From positions 1 through 30,456 of the forward strand of contig DKYD01000049.1 in the NCBI GenBank assembly GCA_002492335.1: a stretch of DNA of 30,456 nt, in the 5' to 3' direction. This document shows positions 16,192-23,969 of this stretch, one piece after another (within the stretch, counting starts at the first letter, position 1; every line of letters starts with the position of its first letter). The notes below the pieces were generated by a model. It searched no databases. It saw nothing but the letters and a program-made list of their open reading frames with translations, and was not told the DNA's origin. The position numbers and the translations under genes are program-made. This stretch comes from Lachnospiraceae bacterium UBA7109 (lineage in GTDB: Bacteria > Bacillota > Clostridia > Lachnospirales > Lachnospiraceae).

Positions 16192-17061
16192 CTACAATCC
16201 TTCTGCTACTTCTACCAGATATTTCCCATAGTTCGTCTTCAAAAGAGGCTCTGCCAGCTTCAGAAGCTGTTCCTTTGAGATAAATCCCCTCTTATAAGCA
16301 ATCTCTTCAATGCAGGAAATATAAAGTCCCTGGCGTTTCTGGAATGCAGCAACAAAATCTGCCGCGTCCAGAAGCGCATCATGATTTCCCGTATCCAGCC
16401 ACGCAAATCCTCGTCCCATCGTCTCTACACGAAGATCTCCTCTTTCCAGATAAGCATTATTTACGCTTGTTATCTCAATTTCACCACGTGCGGAAGGTTT
16501 TACATTTTTTGCGATCTCAACCACATCATTGTCATAAAAATAAAGTCCCGGTACTGCGTAATTAGACTTCGGATGCTCCGGCTTTTCTTCGATAGAAAGT
16601 GCTTTTCCATTCTCATCAAATTCAACAACACCGTATTCCCGGGGGTCTCTTACATAATAGCCAAATATGGTAGCGCCCTTTTCTCTGGAAGCCACTTCAC
16701 GCAACAATCTGGAGAAACTCTGACCGTAAAAAATATTATCGCCCAGAACCAGCGCCACATTATCCTCTCCGATAAATTCTTCTCCTATGATAAACGCATC
16801 TGCAAGTCCTCTCGGAACCTCCTGCACTGCATACGACATACGAAGTCCCAGTTCTTCGCCGGTTCCGAAGAGAGCTTCAAACATCGGTAGATCTCTCGGT
16901 GTAGAGATAATTAAAATATCCCGGATACCTGCCAGCATCAATGTGGACAATGGATAATAAATCATCGGTTTATCATATACCGGCATAATCTGCTTCGATA
17001 CTGCTTTGGTGAGAGGATATAACCTCGTTCCGGATCCTCCCGCTAATATAATTCCTTTCAT
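16192..17061 (-). CDS. rfbA: glucose-1-phosphate thymidylyltransferase
   Basis: RmlA joins glucose-1-phosphate and dTTP to give dTDP-glucose, the first step to dTDP-L-rhamnose, and is normally feedback-inhibited by the end product. It has MKGIILAGGSGTRLYPLT at the N-terminus, VLGDNIFYG near 106, GYYVRDPREYGVVEFDENGKALSIEEKPEHPKS mid-protein and FAWLDTGNHDALLDAADFV near the end. The frame is open back to 17094. The ATG at 17061 gives the normal 289-residue protein starting right at the nucleotide-binding motif, and AGGAGG (17068-17073) lies six bases before it. The 56-base gap upstream is the widest between genes in the long operon and holds a good promoter, so this gene may begin a sub-operon. 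Confidence 0.97.
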   Translation of the reverse strand: MKGIILAGGSGTRLYPLTKAVSKQIMPVYDKPMIYYPLSTLMLAGIRDILIISTPRDLPMFEALFGTGEELGLRMSYAVQEVPRGLADAFIIGEEFIGEDNVALVLGDNIFYGQSFSRLLREVASREKGATIFGYYVRDPREYGVVEFDENGKALSIEEKPEHPKSNYAVPGLYFYDNDVVEIAKNVKPSARGEIEITSVNNAYLERGDLRVETMGRGFAWLDTGNHDALLDAADFVAAFQKRQGLYISCIEEIAYKRGFISKEQLLKLAEPLLKTNYGKYLVEVAEGL

Positions 17062-17103
17062 TTTCTGCCTCCTCTTTTGAGCCTTTCTTTCCACATTCGA
17101 TAA

Positions 17104-17132
17104 ATTATAGCACAGGCTCAGTCTTTCCTCAA
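17104..17132 (-). promoter_or_regulatory. putative internal promoter for rfbA and following genes
   Basis: On the minus strand TTGAGG (17127-17132), a 17-base spacer and a perfect TATAAT (17104-17109) preceded by TGC form an extended -10 promoter. The -35 lies inside the end of the upstream GT2 gene. The predicted start near 17097 would leave an untranslated leader of about 36 bases before the rfbA ATG. Confidence 0.7.
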
Positions 17133-18380
17133 TATGTTTTTTGCATTTCTTAATGGTTTTGTAATCTTCCAGCTTGTAGAATTTTCCATACTTTCAATTA
17201 CTTTCTGCTGTTCTGCAAGCATATGATTCTGCTCTGCAAGCATATGATCCTGTCCTGCGATTTTCTCATTCAGTTTTTGATTCTCCTCAATCTGCATCAG
17301 ACGTGCCTGTTCCATCCCCTGGATTCGTTCTTCCAGCATCGGTCTGATTCGCCGCAGATATTCCAGCTCGCCCAGAACATCCTCTGTCGCAAAAAGCGGT
17401 CTGACTGACTGCTTATAATAATCTTTCGGAGTATAAGAAAACTTCTCTTCCAATACTGTTACGATATCGGAATTTTTCATCAGTTCTTCCATCTTTTTCA
17501 GCCCGAGCACCGGGTTCGGATCTTCTCCTCCCATACATCCGCTTAAAAGAAACGCCTGCTCACAGAGTAATTCTTCATGAGTTGCAGAATCAGGATTCCG
17601 AAAGCTCTCCCGGAATGCTTCCCGAAACTGCTCATCTGTCATATCATCAAAAAAATGAAAACGGATATTCATAAATTCATTAAAGAATCTTCTGTTATTA
17701 TCATCATTCCAGGCGCTGTTCTGCGCTTCTGTCCTGCGGTATCTCGTCAATGGCTCCTCCAGAAAGATGAAGTTGTATCTTTTAATGGCACGTACAAAAA
17801 AATCAAAATCATGAGCCTGCATATAAGCGAGATTAAACATTCCCACACGATCCAGTACTTCCCGCTTCATCAAAAGAGAGGATTGGATTAATGTATTTCC
17901 CTGGAAGAAAAAATACCGGAGCCACCCGTTTCGATCTGCCTGTCTTTTATTATATGCCTCATAATAATCCGAAAGTCTCTCATTAATAATCTCTCCATTT
18001 TCATCTATAATATCCAGCTTTGTAAAACAAAGCTCTCCTTCCGGATGGCTTTCCATATATCGAAGCTGTTTTTCCAGCTTATCAGGAAGCCAGAGGTCAT
18101 CACTGTCAAGTCTTGCTACATACTCCCCTGTCACATAGCGAAATCCAATATTTGTCACCACACAAATCTGACGGTTCTGCTTCTGCGGATAAAACCGGAT
18201 CCTTGCATCTTTTTTCGCATAAGTTTCAACAACCCCTGCGGAATTATCCGTCGAGCCGTCATCTACAATAATCAGCTCCCAATTCCGATAAGTCTGTGCA
18301 AGAACACTTTCGATTGCCGATCCGATTGTGTCTTCATGATTATAATTTACCATCACAATACTAATTAACGGTTTCTCCAT
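17118..18380 (-). CDS. GT2 family glycosyltransferase with C-terminal coiled coil
   Basis: A 420-residue cytoplasmic glycosyltransferase. The GT-A domain (about 1-230) has ISIVMVNYNHEDTIGSAIESVLAQTYRNWELIIVDDGSTDNS, the metal motif LDSDDLWLPDKL near 95, and AHDFDFFVRAIKRYNF near 190. A helical middle region follows. A coiled coil from about 345 to 400 contains two copies of the heptad HMLAEQN/Q. The protein ends with ENSTSWKITKPLRNAKNIL, a tail often seen on wall and capsule glycosyltransferases that carry a helical C-terminus. The coiled coil may mediate oligomerisation or chain-length setting; this is inference. It begins 31 bases after the pyruvyl transferase. The sugar specificity is unknown. 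Confidence 0.93.
   Translation of the reverse strand: MEKPLISIVMVNYNHEDTIGSAIESVLAQTYRNWELIIVDDGSTDNSAGVVETYAKKDARIRFYPQKQNRQICVVTNIGFRYVTGEYVARLDSDDLWLPDKLEKQLRYMESHPEGELCFTKLDIIDENGEIINERLSDYYEAYNKRQADRNGWLRYFFFQGNTLIQSSLLMKREVLDRVGMFNLAYMQAHDFDFFVRAIKRYNFIFLEEPLTRYRRTEAQNSAWNDDNNRRFFNEFMNIRFHFFDDMTDEQFREAFRESFRNPDSATHEELLCEQAFLLSGCMGGEDPNPVLGLKKMEELMKNSDIVTVLEEKFSYTPKDYYKQSVRPLFATEDVLGELEYLRRIRPMLEERIQGMEQARLMQIEENQKLNEKIAGQDHMLAEQNHMLAEQQKVIESMENSTSWKITKPLRNAKNILRKD
17212..17253 (-). repeat. 21-base tandem duplication in GT2 coiled coil
   Basis: Two adjacent 21-base units (17212-17232 and 17233-17253) differ at only about two positions and encode one heptad each of the coiled coil. Keeping the heptad register, the duplication lengthens the helix without breaking it. 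Confidence 0.8.
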
Positions 18381-18411
18381 ATTTTCCCTCCTGCGCCTGC
18401 ATTTTGATCTG

Positions 18412-19512
18412 TTATTTCAGCAGCTTGTCTAATTCCTCAAACTGTCCTTCGGCTTCCTGTACCAGCTTCTGAAGCCTTTGCTCCGGAAGCATCTGTACCT
18501 TCTCGACCAATGTAGCAGGATCCAGATCCTTCATCTGTTCCATGGTTACATAGGTCTCATAATCATTATCCTCCAGCAGATGCATCGTCTTCGTATCATA
18601 AACAATTGGAAGCACTTGTTTCTTTTTCAGCCATCCCAGAATAATACTGTGGAACCTGGTTCCCACGACAATCTCCGACTCATCAAACAACCGAAGACAC
18701 TCTTCTATATCCATGGAATAGGAATAAACGCTCACCCGTCCTTTGAAAGGTTCTTTTATCAGCCGGATGATATCCTCTGCCGCCTCTGCATCTTTCTGCG
18801 AACTGCAAAAAGAAACCATCTTCACCTGATAACCTCTTTCCATATACTGCTCGGCGAGCCCTGCCATAAATTGATTATAAGTTTCCGTATATTGCGACAA
18901 TGAAAATTTTCCATTTCTGTTTTTCAGCTGAATCACAGACATCAGCACCTGTTTTTTCTGTTCTGGCGTCTCTTTCTCACTCTCTCGTAAGTTGAAAACA
19001 AGATCCGCCGCATAATGTACATGGGGAAGGTCTGCAAAAAGCTGATACGAATACCGGTCCCGGAAGCACACTCCATCATATCTTTTCAGCAATTCATAAT
19101 AATTCCGATAATATTCCTCATCCGTATAAGGCCCGAAATTAGCGCCGCATGTATACATCCTTTTACTCATGCTGCGCAGCGCCATATCCAGATTATAGGT
19201 CATAAGGTAATTATCATGCTGCATATACACAGACCCGCCCACATGAACCAGCGCATCCGTCTTTTTCACCAGAAGCTGGAATACATCTGCCTTTCCAGGT
19301 CTGAGCTTTTCAGCTATTTTATTCCAGCGGACTACTTTTTTTTCGTCCGGAGAATATACAGTCAGATTCTTTATCCGGCGAAACCGCTCTTTATAAGATT
19401 CCTTTGCCCAAAGGAAAAACCTTACATTCGGATATCTCGTACACACAAGAGAGACCATCAGATCATCGCCCAGGTTTTCTTCCATATATGCATAAATCAA
19501 TACCTTTTTCAT
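18412..19512 (-). CDS. polysaccharide pyruvyl transferase family protein (CsaB-like)
   Basis: A 366-residue member of the polysaccharide pyruvyl transferase family, which moves pyruvate from phosphoenolpyruvate onto a glycan as a ketal. The N-terminus MKKVLIYAYMEENLGDDLM (NxGD motif at 13-16) is the family start. ALVHVGGSVYMQ (87-98) and TCGANFGPY (121-129) follow. VVGTRFHSIILGW holds the conserved Arg286 and His288, the position of the catalytic-site RxH motif. Length agrees with Bacillus CsaB. CsaB pyruvylates the secondary wall polysaccharide so SLH domains can bind; five SLH proteins sit in this operon, so the same role is likely. The family also includes enzymes acting on other glycans and many uncharacterised members, so the acceptor is inferred from context. 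Confidence 0.88.
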   Translation of the reverse strand: MKKVLIYAYMEENLGDDLMVSLVCTRYPNVRFFLWAKESYKERFRRIKNLTVYSPDEKKVVRWNKIAEKLRPGKADVFQLLVKKTDALVHVGGSVYMQHDNYLMTYNLDMALRSMSKRMYTCGANFGPYTDEEYYRNYYELLKRYDGVCFRDRYSYQLFADLPHVHYAADLVFNLRESEKETPEQKKQVLMSVIQLKNRNGKFSLSQYTETYNQFMAGLAEQYMERGYQVKMVSFCSSQKDAEAAEDIIRLIKEPFKGRVSVYSYSMDIEECLRLFDESEIVVGTRFHSIILGWLKKKQVLPIVYDTKTMHLLEDNDYETYVTMEQMKDLDPATLVEKVQMLPEQRLQKLVQEAEGQFEELDKLLK

Positions 19513-19534
19513 TTTTCAAGACACTCCTGACTTA

Positions 19535-21415
19535 TTAACCTTTCCACAGTCTCTGCTTCGCCGCGTTCACACGATTATGGAACCGACGCTTCAACACCCC
19601 TTTCAGGGAATCTCTGTCTTCATAATTCTGCAGCCGCTCGTTTAACGCTCCGCACATGTATTGATGATAATGTTCAATTCCATTTTCTATCATAATCGTG
19701 TTATATTCTCTCAAATAGAACTTCAGATTTCCATATTCAATTCCCGCCTGGCGATCTGACATTACGATTCCCGGATAGAATCCTGCCTGCTGCACAACAA
19801 ACGGATAAATCCTTTCAATTGCATGCAGGATTGTATTATCGATTTTGTTTGGTTCCTCCGGGAAGTCTGTATATTTCCATTCCTTGTCAAAAAGTGGTTT
19901 CATCGCCCCCGGCCTGAACCAGAACATCGTTCCATATGGCGCAACCGGCGGCTTATCTTCTGAAATCGGCACTGTCAGATGCAGTTCTCCCGCCACCTCT
20001 TTCACAAGCTCATAGCTGCCCCTCCACTCTCTACCGATGGTCGTAAAAAAAGGCCCATGGTTCGGCTCCGGCGGTGACAACAGCCCCATTCTCGGATTCT
20101 TATCAAAAGCTTCTATTACATTTTCTACAAAAGCCCTGCTTGCCAGTGTATTTTCAAAACACTTATATGCAAACGCCGCGCCTGCTGTTCCCGGCAGCAC
20201 CTGAGCAGTTTTTTTATCATGGACAAAACATGCAATATCGTAATTCATAATAATATCTCTGACTCCGACCAGCAGGCTGCTGACATCCCGCCCACGGTTC
20301 TCAATAACCCGTACCTCCAGATGATTACATTCCAAATCTGCAAAAACCTTCTCAATTGCCGATTTTTTGGCTTCCGAATTTGTAGTAATATAGACATCCG
20401 CCTCCTTCGGCATAGATTTCGCATAATGCAGAGACTCTTCCAGAAGATCCTCAAAATACAAATGCATAACCAATACGATTTTATTCTTTTTTACCGCTTC
20501 CGGGCAGGTATCTTTGTTGGAATACTGCTCCGGGAATACGTAATTCAGGTTCAAATCCTTTACGATATCCGCATGATTGTAATTGCGTAGTATCGTCTCC
20601 CATATATAATCCACATCATACGAAGTCTCTGTTTCCAGATAACGATATAATTCTCCTGCCTGCTCTCCCGCAGTCTGACTCAGGAAATCTTTCGGATCAT
20701 GGAAAAACATTCTTCTTTTGAAGATCGGACATCTGCGCTCCCGTATCAGTTTAGTCGGACACATCATCAACGGATAACCATTGTATGTTCTCAGATCGTC
20801 CATTTCAACTGAAACACTACTCTTAAATCCCAAATCCTCAAAATGCTTTGTGAAAATCATTTCGTGTTTTCCAACCGCTTCCCAGTAATTGTTAATCATT
20901 GGCATCGTATCCCAGTATTCATGAAATGCTTCGCTTTTTACAAGACTTCTTCTGCATGCAATAAAATGAGACTGAATGTGATCCGGAATATATCCATACT
21001 TGCAGCATCCGGACGGATCTGCATTATGTTTAAAGTACTTTGTAAGTCCCCAGAAATCCACATCCTCTTTATCCATTTTATCAAATGTCTCCCGGAAGGA
21101 ATAGACCGGTCCCATAATCGTACTGTTCAGCATAATCACCTCATCGTACTGCTCCAATTTCTCCCATCCGAAATATTCCAGGGATTCTTTATATGCCCAC
21201 ACATCAAATCCGACATTATCTCTGACAAAAAGATTCCCATATTTCTTTAATATTTCTTCTCCATTTTCTGTAAGTTTCCCATTCGATACAATCAGTAAAT
21301 CTGAAACACATTTTTTCAGTTCTTCAAGGAAATATGGAACAAACCGATCCACAATTCCCGCTTTATCAAAGAAAAAATAAATAGCCAGCCTCTTTGGGCT
21401 CTTACCGATAACCAT
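19535..21415 (-). CDS. RgpF-like rhamnan synthesis protein (copy 1)
   Basis: A 626-residue rhamnan synthesis F family protein, paralogous to the gene at 12116-14044. Shared landmarks include IYFFFDKAGIVDRFVPYFLEEL, RDNVGFDVWAYKESLEYFGW, YGYIPDHIQSHFIACRRSLV, LVMHLYFEDLLEESLHYA, VIENRGRDVSSLLVGVRDIIM, PPVAPYGTMFWFRPGAMKPL and a terminal YGNLKFYLREYN segment. The two copies are alike almost end to end, with the C-termini most different; this one ends KRRFHNRVNAAKQRLWKG. It has its own promoter candidate (21448-21476), suggesting it can be expressed apart from the SLH genes upstream. The copies may add rhamnose in different linkages or at alternate positions of a repeat; that is inference. Confidence 0.93.
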   Translation of the reverse strand: MVIGKSPKRLAIYFFFDKAGIVDRFVPYFLEELKKCVSDLLIVSNGKLTENGEEILKKYGNLFVRDNVGFDVWAYKESLEYFGWEKLEQYDEVIMLNSTIMGPVYSFRETFDKMDKEDVDFWGLTKYFKHNADPSGCCKYGYIPDHIQSHFIACRRSLVKSEAFHEYWDTMPMINNYWEAVGKHEMIFTKHFEDLGFKSSVSVEMDDLRTYNGYPLMMCPTKLIRERRCPIFKRRMFFHDPKDFLSQTAGEQAGELYRYLETETSYDVDYIWETILRNYNHADIVKDLNLNYVFPEQYSNKDTCPEAVKKNKIVLVMHLYFEDLLEESLHYAKSMPKEADVYITTNSEAKKSAIEKVFADLECNHLEVRVIENRGRDVSSLLVGVRDIIMNYDIACFVHDKKTAQVLPGTAGAAFAYKCFENTLASRAFVENVIEAFDKNPRMGLLSPPEPNHGPFFTTIGREWRGSYELVKEVAGELHLTVPISEDKPPVAPYGTMFWFRPGAMKPLFDKEWKYTDFPEEPNKIDNTILHAIERIYPFVVQQAGFYPGIVMSDRQAGIEYGNLKFYLREYNTIMIENGIEHYHQYMCGALNERLQNYEDRDSLKGVLKRRFHNRVNAAKQRLWKG

Positions 21416-21447
21416 GTCTTTTTCTCCTCCTGTCTTTTAACAAACAA

Positions 21448-21476
21448 AGTATATCATATAACCTTTTTATTTCCAA
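21448..21476 (-). promoter_or_regulatory. putative internal promoter for RgpF copy 1
   Basis: On the minus strand TTGGAA (21471-21476), a 17-base spacer and TATACT (21448-21453) preceded by TGA form an extended -10 promoter. The -35 and spacer lie in the last codons of the upstream acyltransferase gene. The predicted start is near 21441, about 26 bases before the ATG at 21415. Confidence 0.65.
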
Positions 21477-22524
21477 CCCTGGTCAGCTGTTTCATAACCT
21501 TTGCATGTAAAAAATAAAGTCCCCATGCCAGGCACGCAATGATACAACAAACAATCGCAAACATAACATAGCTTTCCAGAACCGACATCTGCAAAAGATC
21601 TCTTCTCCTCATAACTTCTTCTATAATAATATGATGCACAAGGAAAACTGCATAAGAATATTTACTCACAATCCCACAGACACGCTCTGTCACTGCATTT
21701 TTCAGATACTCAGACAGGAAGGCCAGCACAACAAACGATGCAGCGCCTACATAAGTGACTCTTATGTCTCTTACCGCAGGAATGCTTAATACCCTGGAGA
21801 ATACAGCAAGGGACGTCCATATCTGATTCAGAATCAGAACGACAACCGCTGCCGCCGCCGCTTTCCAGTTCACTTTACGTACATATTTTCCAAAAAACAT
21901 CCCGACAGCCAGCTCCGGAATCCTTACAAAAATACAAGTACTGGATACCGGATACGGGCCTTTGTAACACAACAAAAGCCCTCCTGCATAAGATAAAATT
22001 ACCAGCACAACAAAAAGTACAGGTTTCTCATTTAAAACCTTGCGAAGTACAGGAAATAAAATATAAACAAGAATAATAACACCCAAAAACCATTCGCCCA
22101 GCAGATAATACGTCGGAAATCCATTCGCCGCAAGCAGGCCGTCACATCCCACTGCGGAAAAAAGAAATCTCCATTTCGGAAGCCCGCTTCCCGGTATCAC
22201 ATGGTTTACAATAACAAAATAGGCAAATCCTAAAATATATGCCATCCAGAACATGGGATAAATTGACAAAAATCTTTTTTTATAAAAGGTTTTTAATTCA
22301 CATTTTTCATTATACACATACATAAGCGCCGCTCCGGATATAATAAAAAACAAAGAGACGCCCCAGTCACCGATATATATTTTCCCCACTGTCGTTGTAA
22401 GCACAGCTTTCCCCGGCATCGGCGGATCCGAAAAAATAAATTTCGCATTAAAATGTGTAATCACAATCGAAATTGCCGCTATCGCACGGACAAAATCCAA
22501 ATAAAACAGTCTTTCTTTTTTCAC
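21454..22524 (-). CDS. acyltransferase-3 family membrane protein
   Basis: A polytopic protein of about 356 residues from the acyltransferase-3 (OafA-like) family, which acylates extracytoplasmic glycans. The start KKERLFYLDFVRAIAAISIVITHF has the R-x10-H motif (Arg13, His24). About ten membrane segments follow, with LAANGFPTYYLLGEWFLGVIILVYILFPVL and YSYAVFLVHHIIIEEV in the expected places. The frame is open back to an ATG at 22584, inside the upstream CAP-SLH gene. The GTG at 22524 is preferred because GAGAGG lies nine bases before it and the family start then falls at residue 2. It lacks the extra SGNH domain of some OafA proteins. With the MBOAT pair, it gives the locus a second possible acylation route. 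Confidence 0.88.
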   Translation of the reverse strand: MKKERLFYLDFVRAIAAISIVITHFNAKFIFSDPPMPGKAVLTTTVGKIYIGDWGVSLFFIISGAALMYVYNEKCELKTFYKKRFLSIYPMFWMAYILGFAYFVIVNHVIPGSGLPKWRFLFSAVGCDGLLAANGFPTYYLLGEWFLGVIILVYILFPVLRKVLNEKPVLFVVLVILSYAGGLLLCYKGPYPVSSTCIFVRIPELAVGMFFGKYVRKVNWKAAAAAVVVLILNQIWTSLAVFSRVLSIPAVRDIRVTYVGAASFVVLAFLSEYLKNAVTERVCGIVSKYSYAVFLVHHIIIEEVMRRRDLLQMSVLESYVMFAIVCCIIACLAWGLYFLHAKVMKQLTRVGNKKVI

Positions 22525-22541
22525 ATTCCTTTTCCTCTCAT

Positions 22542-23948
22542 TTACTGATAAAGATCCTGAAATCTTGTAATAATCGTAGCACATTCCGCACGGCTTGCAT
22601 AACCCTGCGGATCAATCCTGGTTCCGTTATCTTTTCCGGTAATAATTTTATTTCCTACTGCCCACTGCATTGCTTCCCTCGCATATTGATTTACATTCCG
22701 GGCATCACTAAAATTACTAAAATCCGCTTTTACACTGGTATTATAGCCCATCGCATTTGCATAGCGGTACATCATCACTGCCATCTGCTCACGGTTAATC
22801 GCATCCGCAGGTCCGAATTTTTTTGAGTTTGAATAACCGGTAACTACGCCTGCATCATATGCCCACAAAACCGCATCTGCAAACCATTCTCCCTTTTTTA
22901 CATCTGAAAACTGGTTTTTATACAGAACCGGCGGTTCTCCATTCATTCTATAAAGCATGATTGCAAACTGCGCGCGTACCAGTGACTGTTCCGGCCCAAA
23001 TGCTGTATCCGTAAGACCTTTCATAGTTCCTCTCTGCCAGCTTTCGACAACCCAGTCCGTATACCATACATTTCCTACGTCTGTAAACGGATGCATGATA
23101 ACCGGAATCTTGATGCCATATCCATTATATCCGATAACCAGTTCCTGCATTCCCAGCTTGTTCACATCAAGTCCTTCACACATTTCACTTGTCACAGGTA
23201 TATAACACTCCCCATGCGTGCTGCATTCTGCCATAAGCACAAGCGGCATATCATCAATTGGGGTTCCCACATGATAAGCAGTCGCACCATCTACATCACT
23301 CACGATATCCATGAGTCTCGGATCACATCCTGAATCAAGAAACAGCTGTGCCCAGTAATCTGCTATCTGTCCATTATAATAACCTCTGTTATGCCCCACA
23401 CCCAGATGAACAAAAGCATCTGATAAAATATTCTCCCGATGTCCCTCACTGCCCATCCATGCATTAACCACCGCCTGAGGACTTCCATATCCTACCGCAA
23501 TATTCTCACCTGCCGCCTGATAACCAACACCACATTCCCCCAGCGCTGTCCATGGCATACTGCCATTGGGTCTGGTATGGTCAAATTTTGCCGTCAGCTC
23601 TGATGCTCTGACTGCTGCAGCCTCAAACATCGGATCATTCACGGAAAGAGGCCATAACCCATTCGCAAGTCTCTGCTTATTTGTCAGCTTCAGAATCTCC
23701 CATTCCCAGGATGATGTAAAACGGCTGCTGGAAGCTATGCTTAACTCGTTATTTCCGGCATTCAGTTTCTTTACCGTGCCTTCAGTTATATACTCCGGTG
23801 CAGATTCTGTAACTGCCGCTCTTTCCGAAGCTTCATTTTTACAGATACCTGCAGTACTTCCATCTGCCGCAGCAACTGTTAATCCTGACAGAAATACAGA
23901 CACAGCAGTTAAAACTGCCATTTTCTTTTTTAAGTTATTTCTCCGCAT
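22542..23948 (-). CDS. secreted CAP-domain protein with three SLH repeats
   Basis: A 468-residue secreted protein. A signal peptide (about 1-28, VAAA-D site) precedes a short linker. A CAP/SCP-PR1 domain (about 84-206) has KLTNKQRLANGLWPLSVN, FDHTRPNGSMPW, AAGENIAVGY, GSEGHRENIL and YWAQLFL, the usual cavity histidines and glutamates. A beta-rich stretch (about 210-285) leads to three SLH repeats (288 to the end). Bacterial CAP proteins have no single agreed activity; wall or lipid binding and proteolysis have been proposed. The frame is open back to 23966, but GAGGAG (23957-23962) lies eight bases before the ATG at 23948. It is third of three SLH genes in a row, 21 bases after the protease gene. 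Confidence 0.9.
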   Translation of the reverse strand: MRRNNLKKKMAVLTAVSVFLSGLTVAAADGSTAGICKNEASERAAVTESAPEYITEGTVKKLNAGNNELSIASSSRFTSSWEWEILKLTNKQRLANGLWPLSVNDPMFEAAAVRASELTAKFDHTRPNGSMPWTALGECGVGYQAAGENIAVGYGSPQAVVNAWMGSEGHRENILSDAFVHLGVGHNRGYYNGQIADYWAQLFLDSGCDPRLMDIVSDVDGATAYHVGTPIDDMPLVLMAECSTHGECYIPVTSEMCEGLDVNKLGMQELVIGYNGYGIKIPVIMHPFTDVGNVWYTDWVVESWQRGTMKGLTDTAFGPEQSLVRAQFAIMLYRMNGEPPVLYKNQFSDVKKGEWFADAVLWAYDAGVVTGYSNSKKFGPADAINREQMAVMMYRYANAMGYNTSVKADFSNFSDARNVNQYAREAMQWAVGNKIITGKDNGTRIDPQGYASRAECATIITRFQDLYQ

Positions 23949-23969
23949 CCTATAATCTCCTCTCATTAT

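Noticed and set aside
17062..17094. Longer start for rfbA
   Set aside because: Adds a basic stretch before the nucleotide-binding motif, and the ribosome site is inside it, placed for 17061.
22525..22584. ATG start for the acyltransferase-3 gene inside the CAP-SLH gene
   Set aside because: The 20 extra residues are the antiframe of the SLH end and match nothing in the family; GTG 22524 has a ribosome site.
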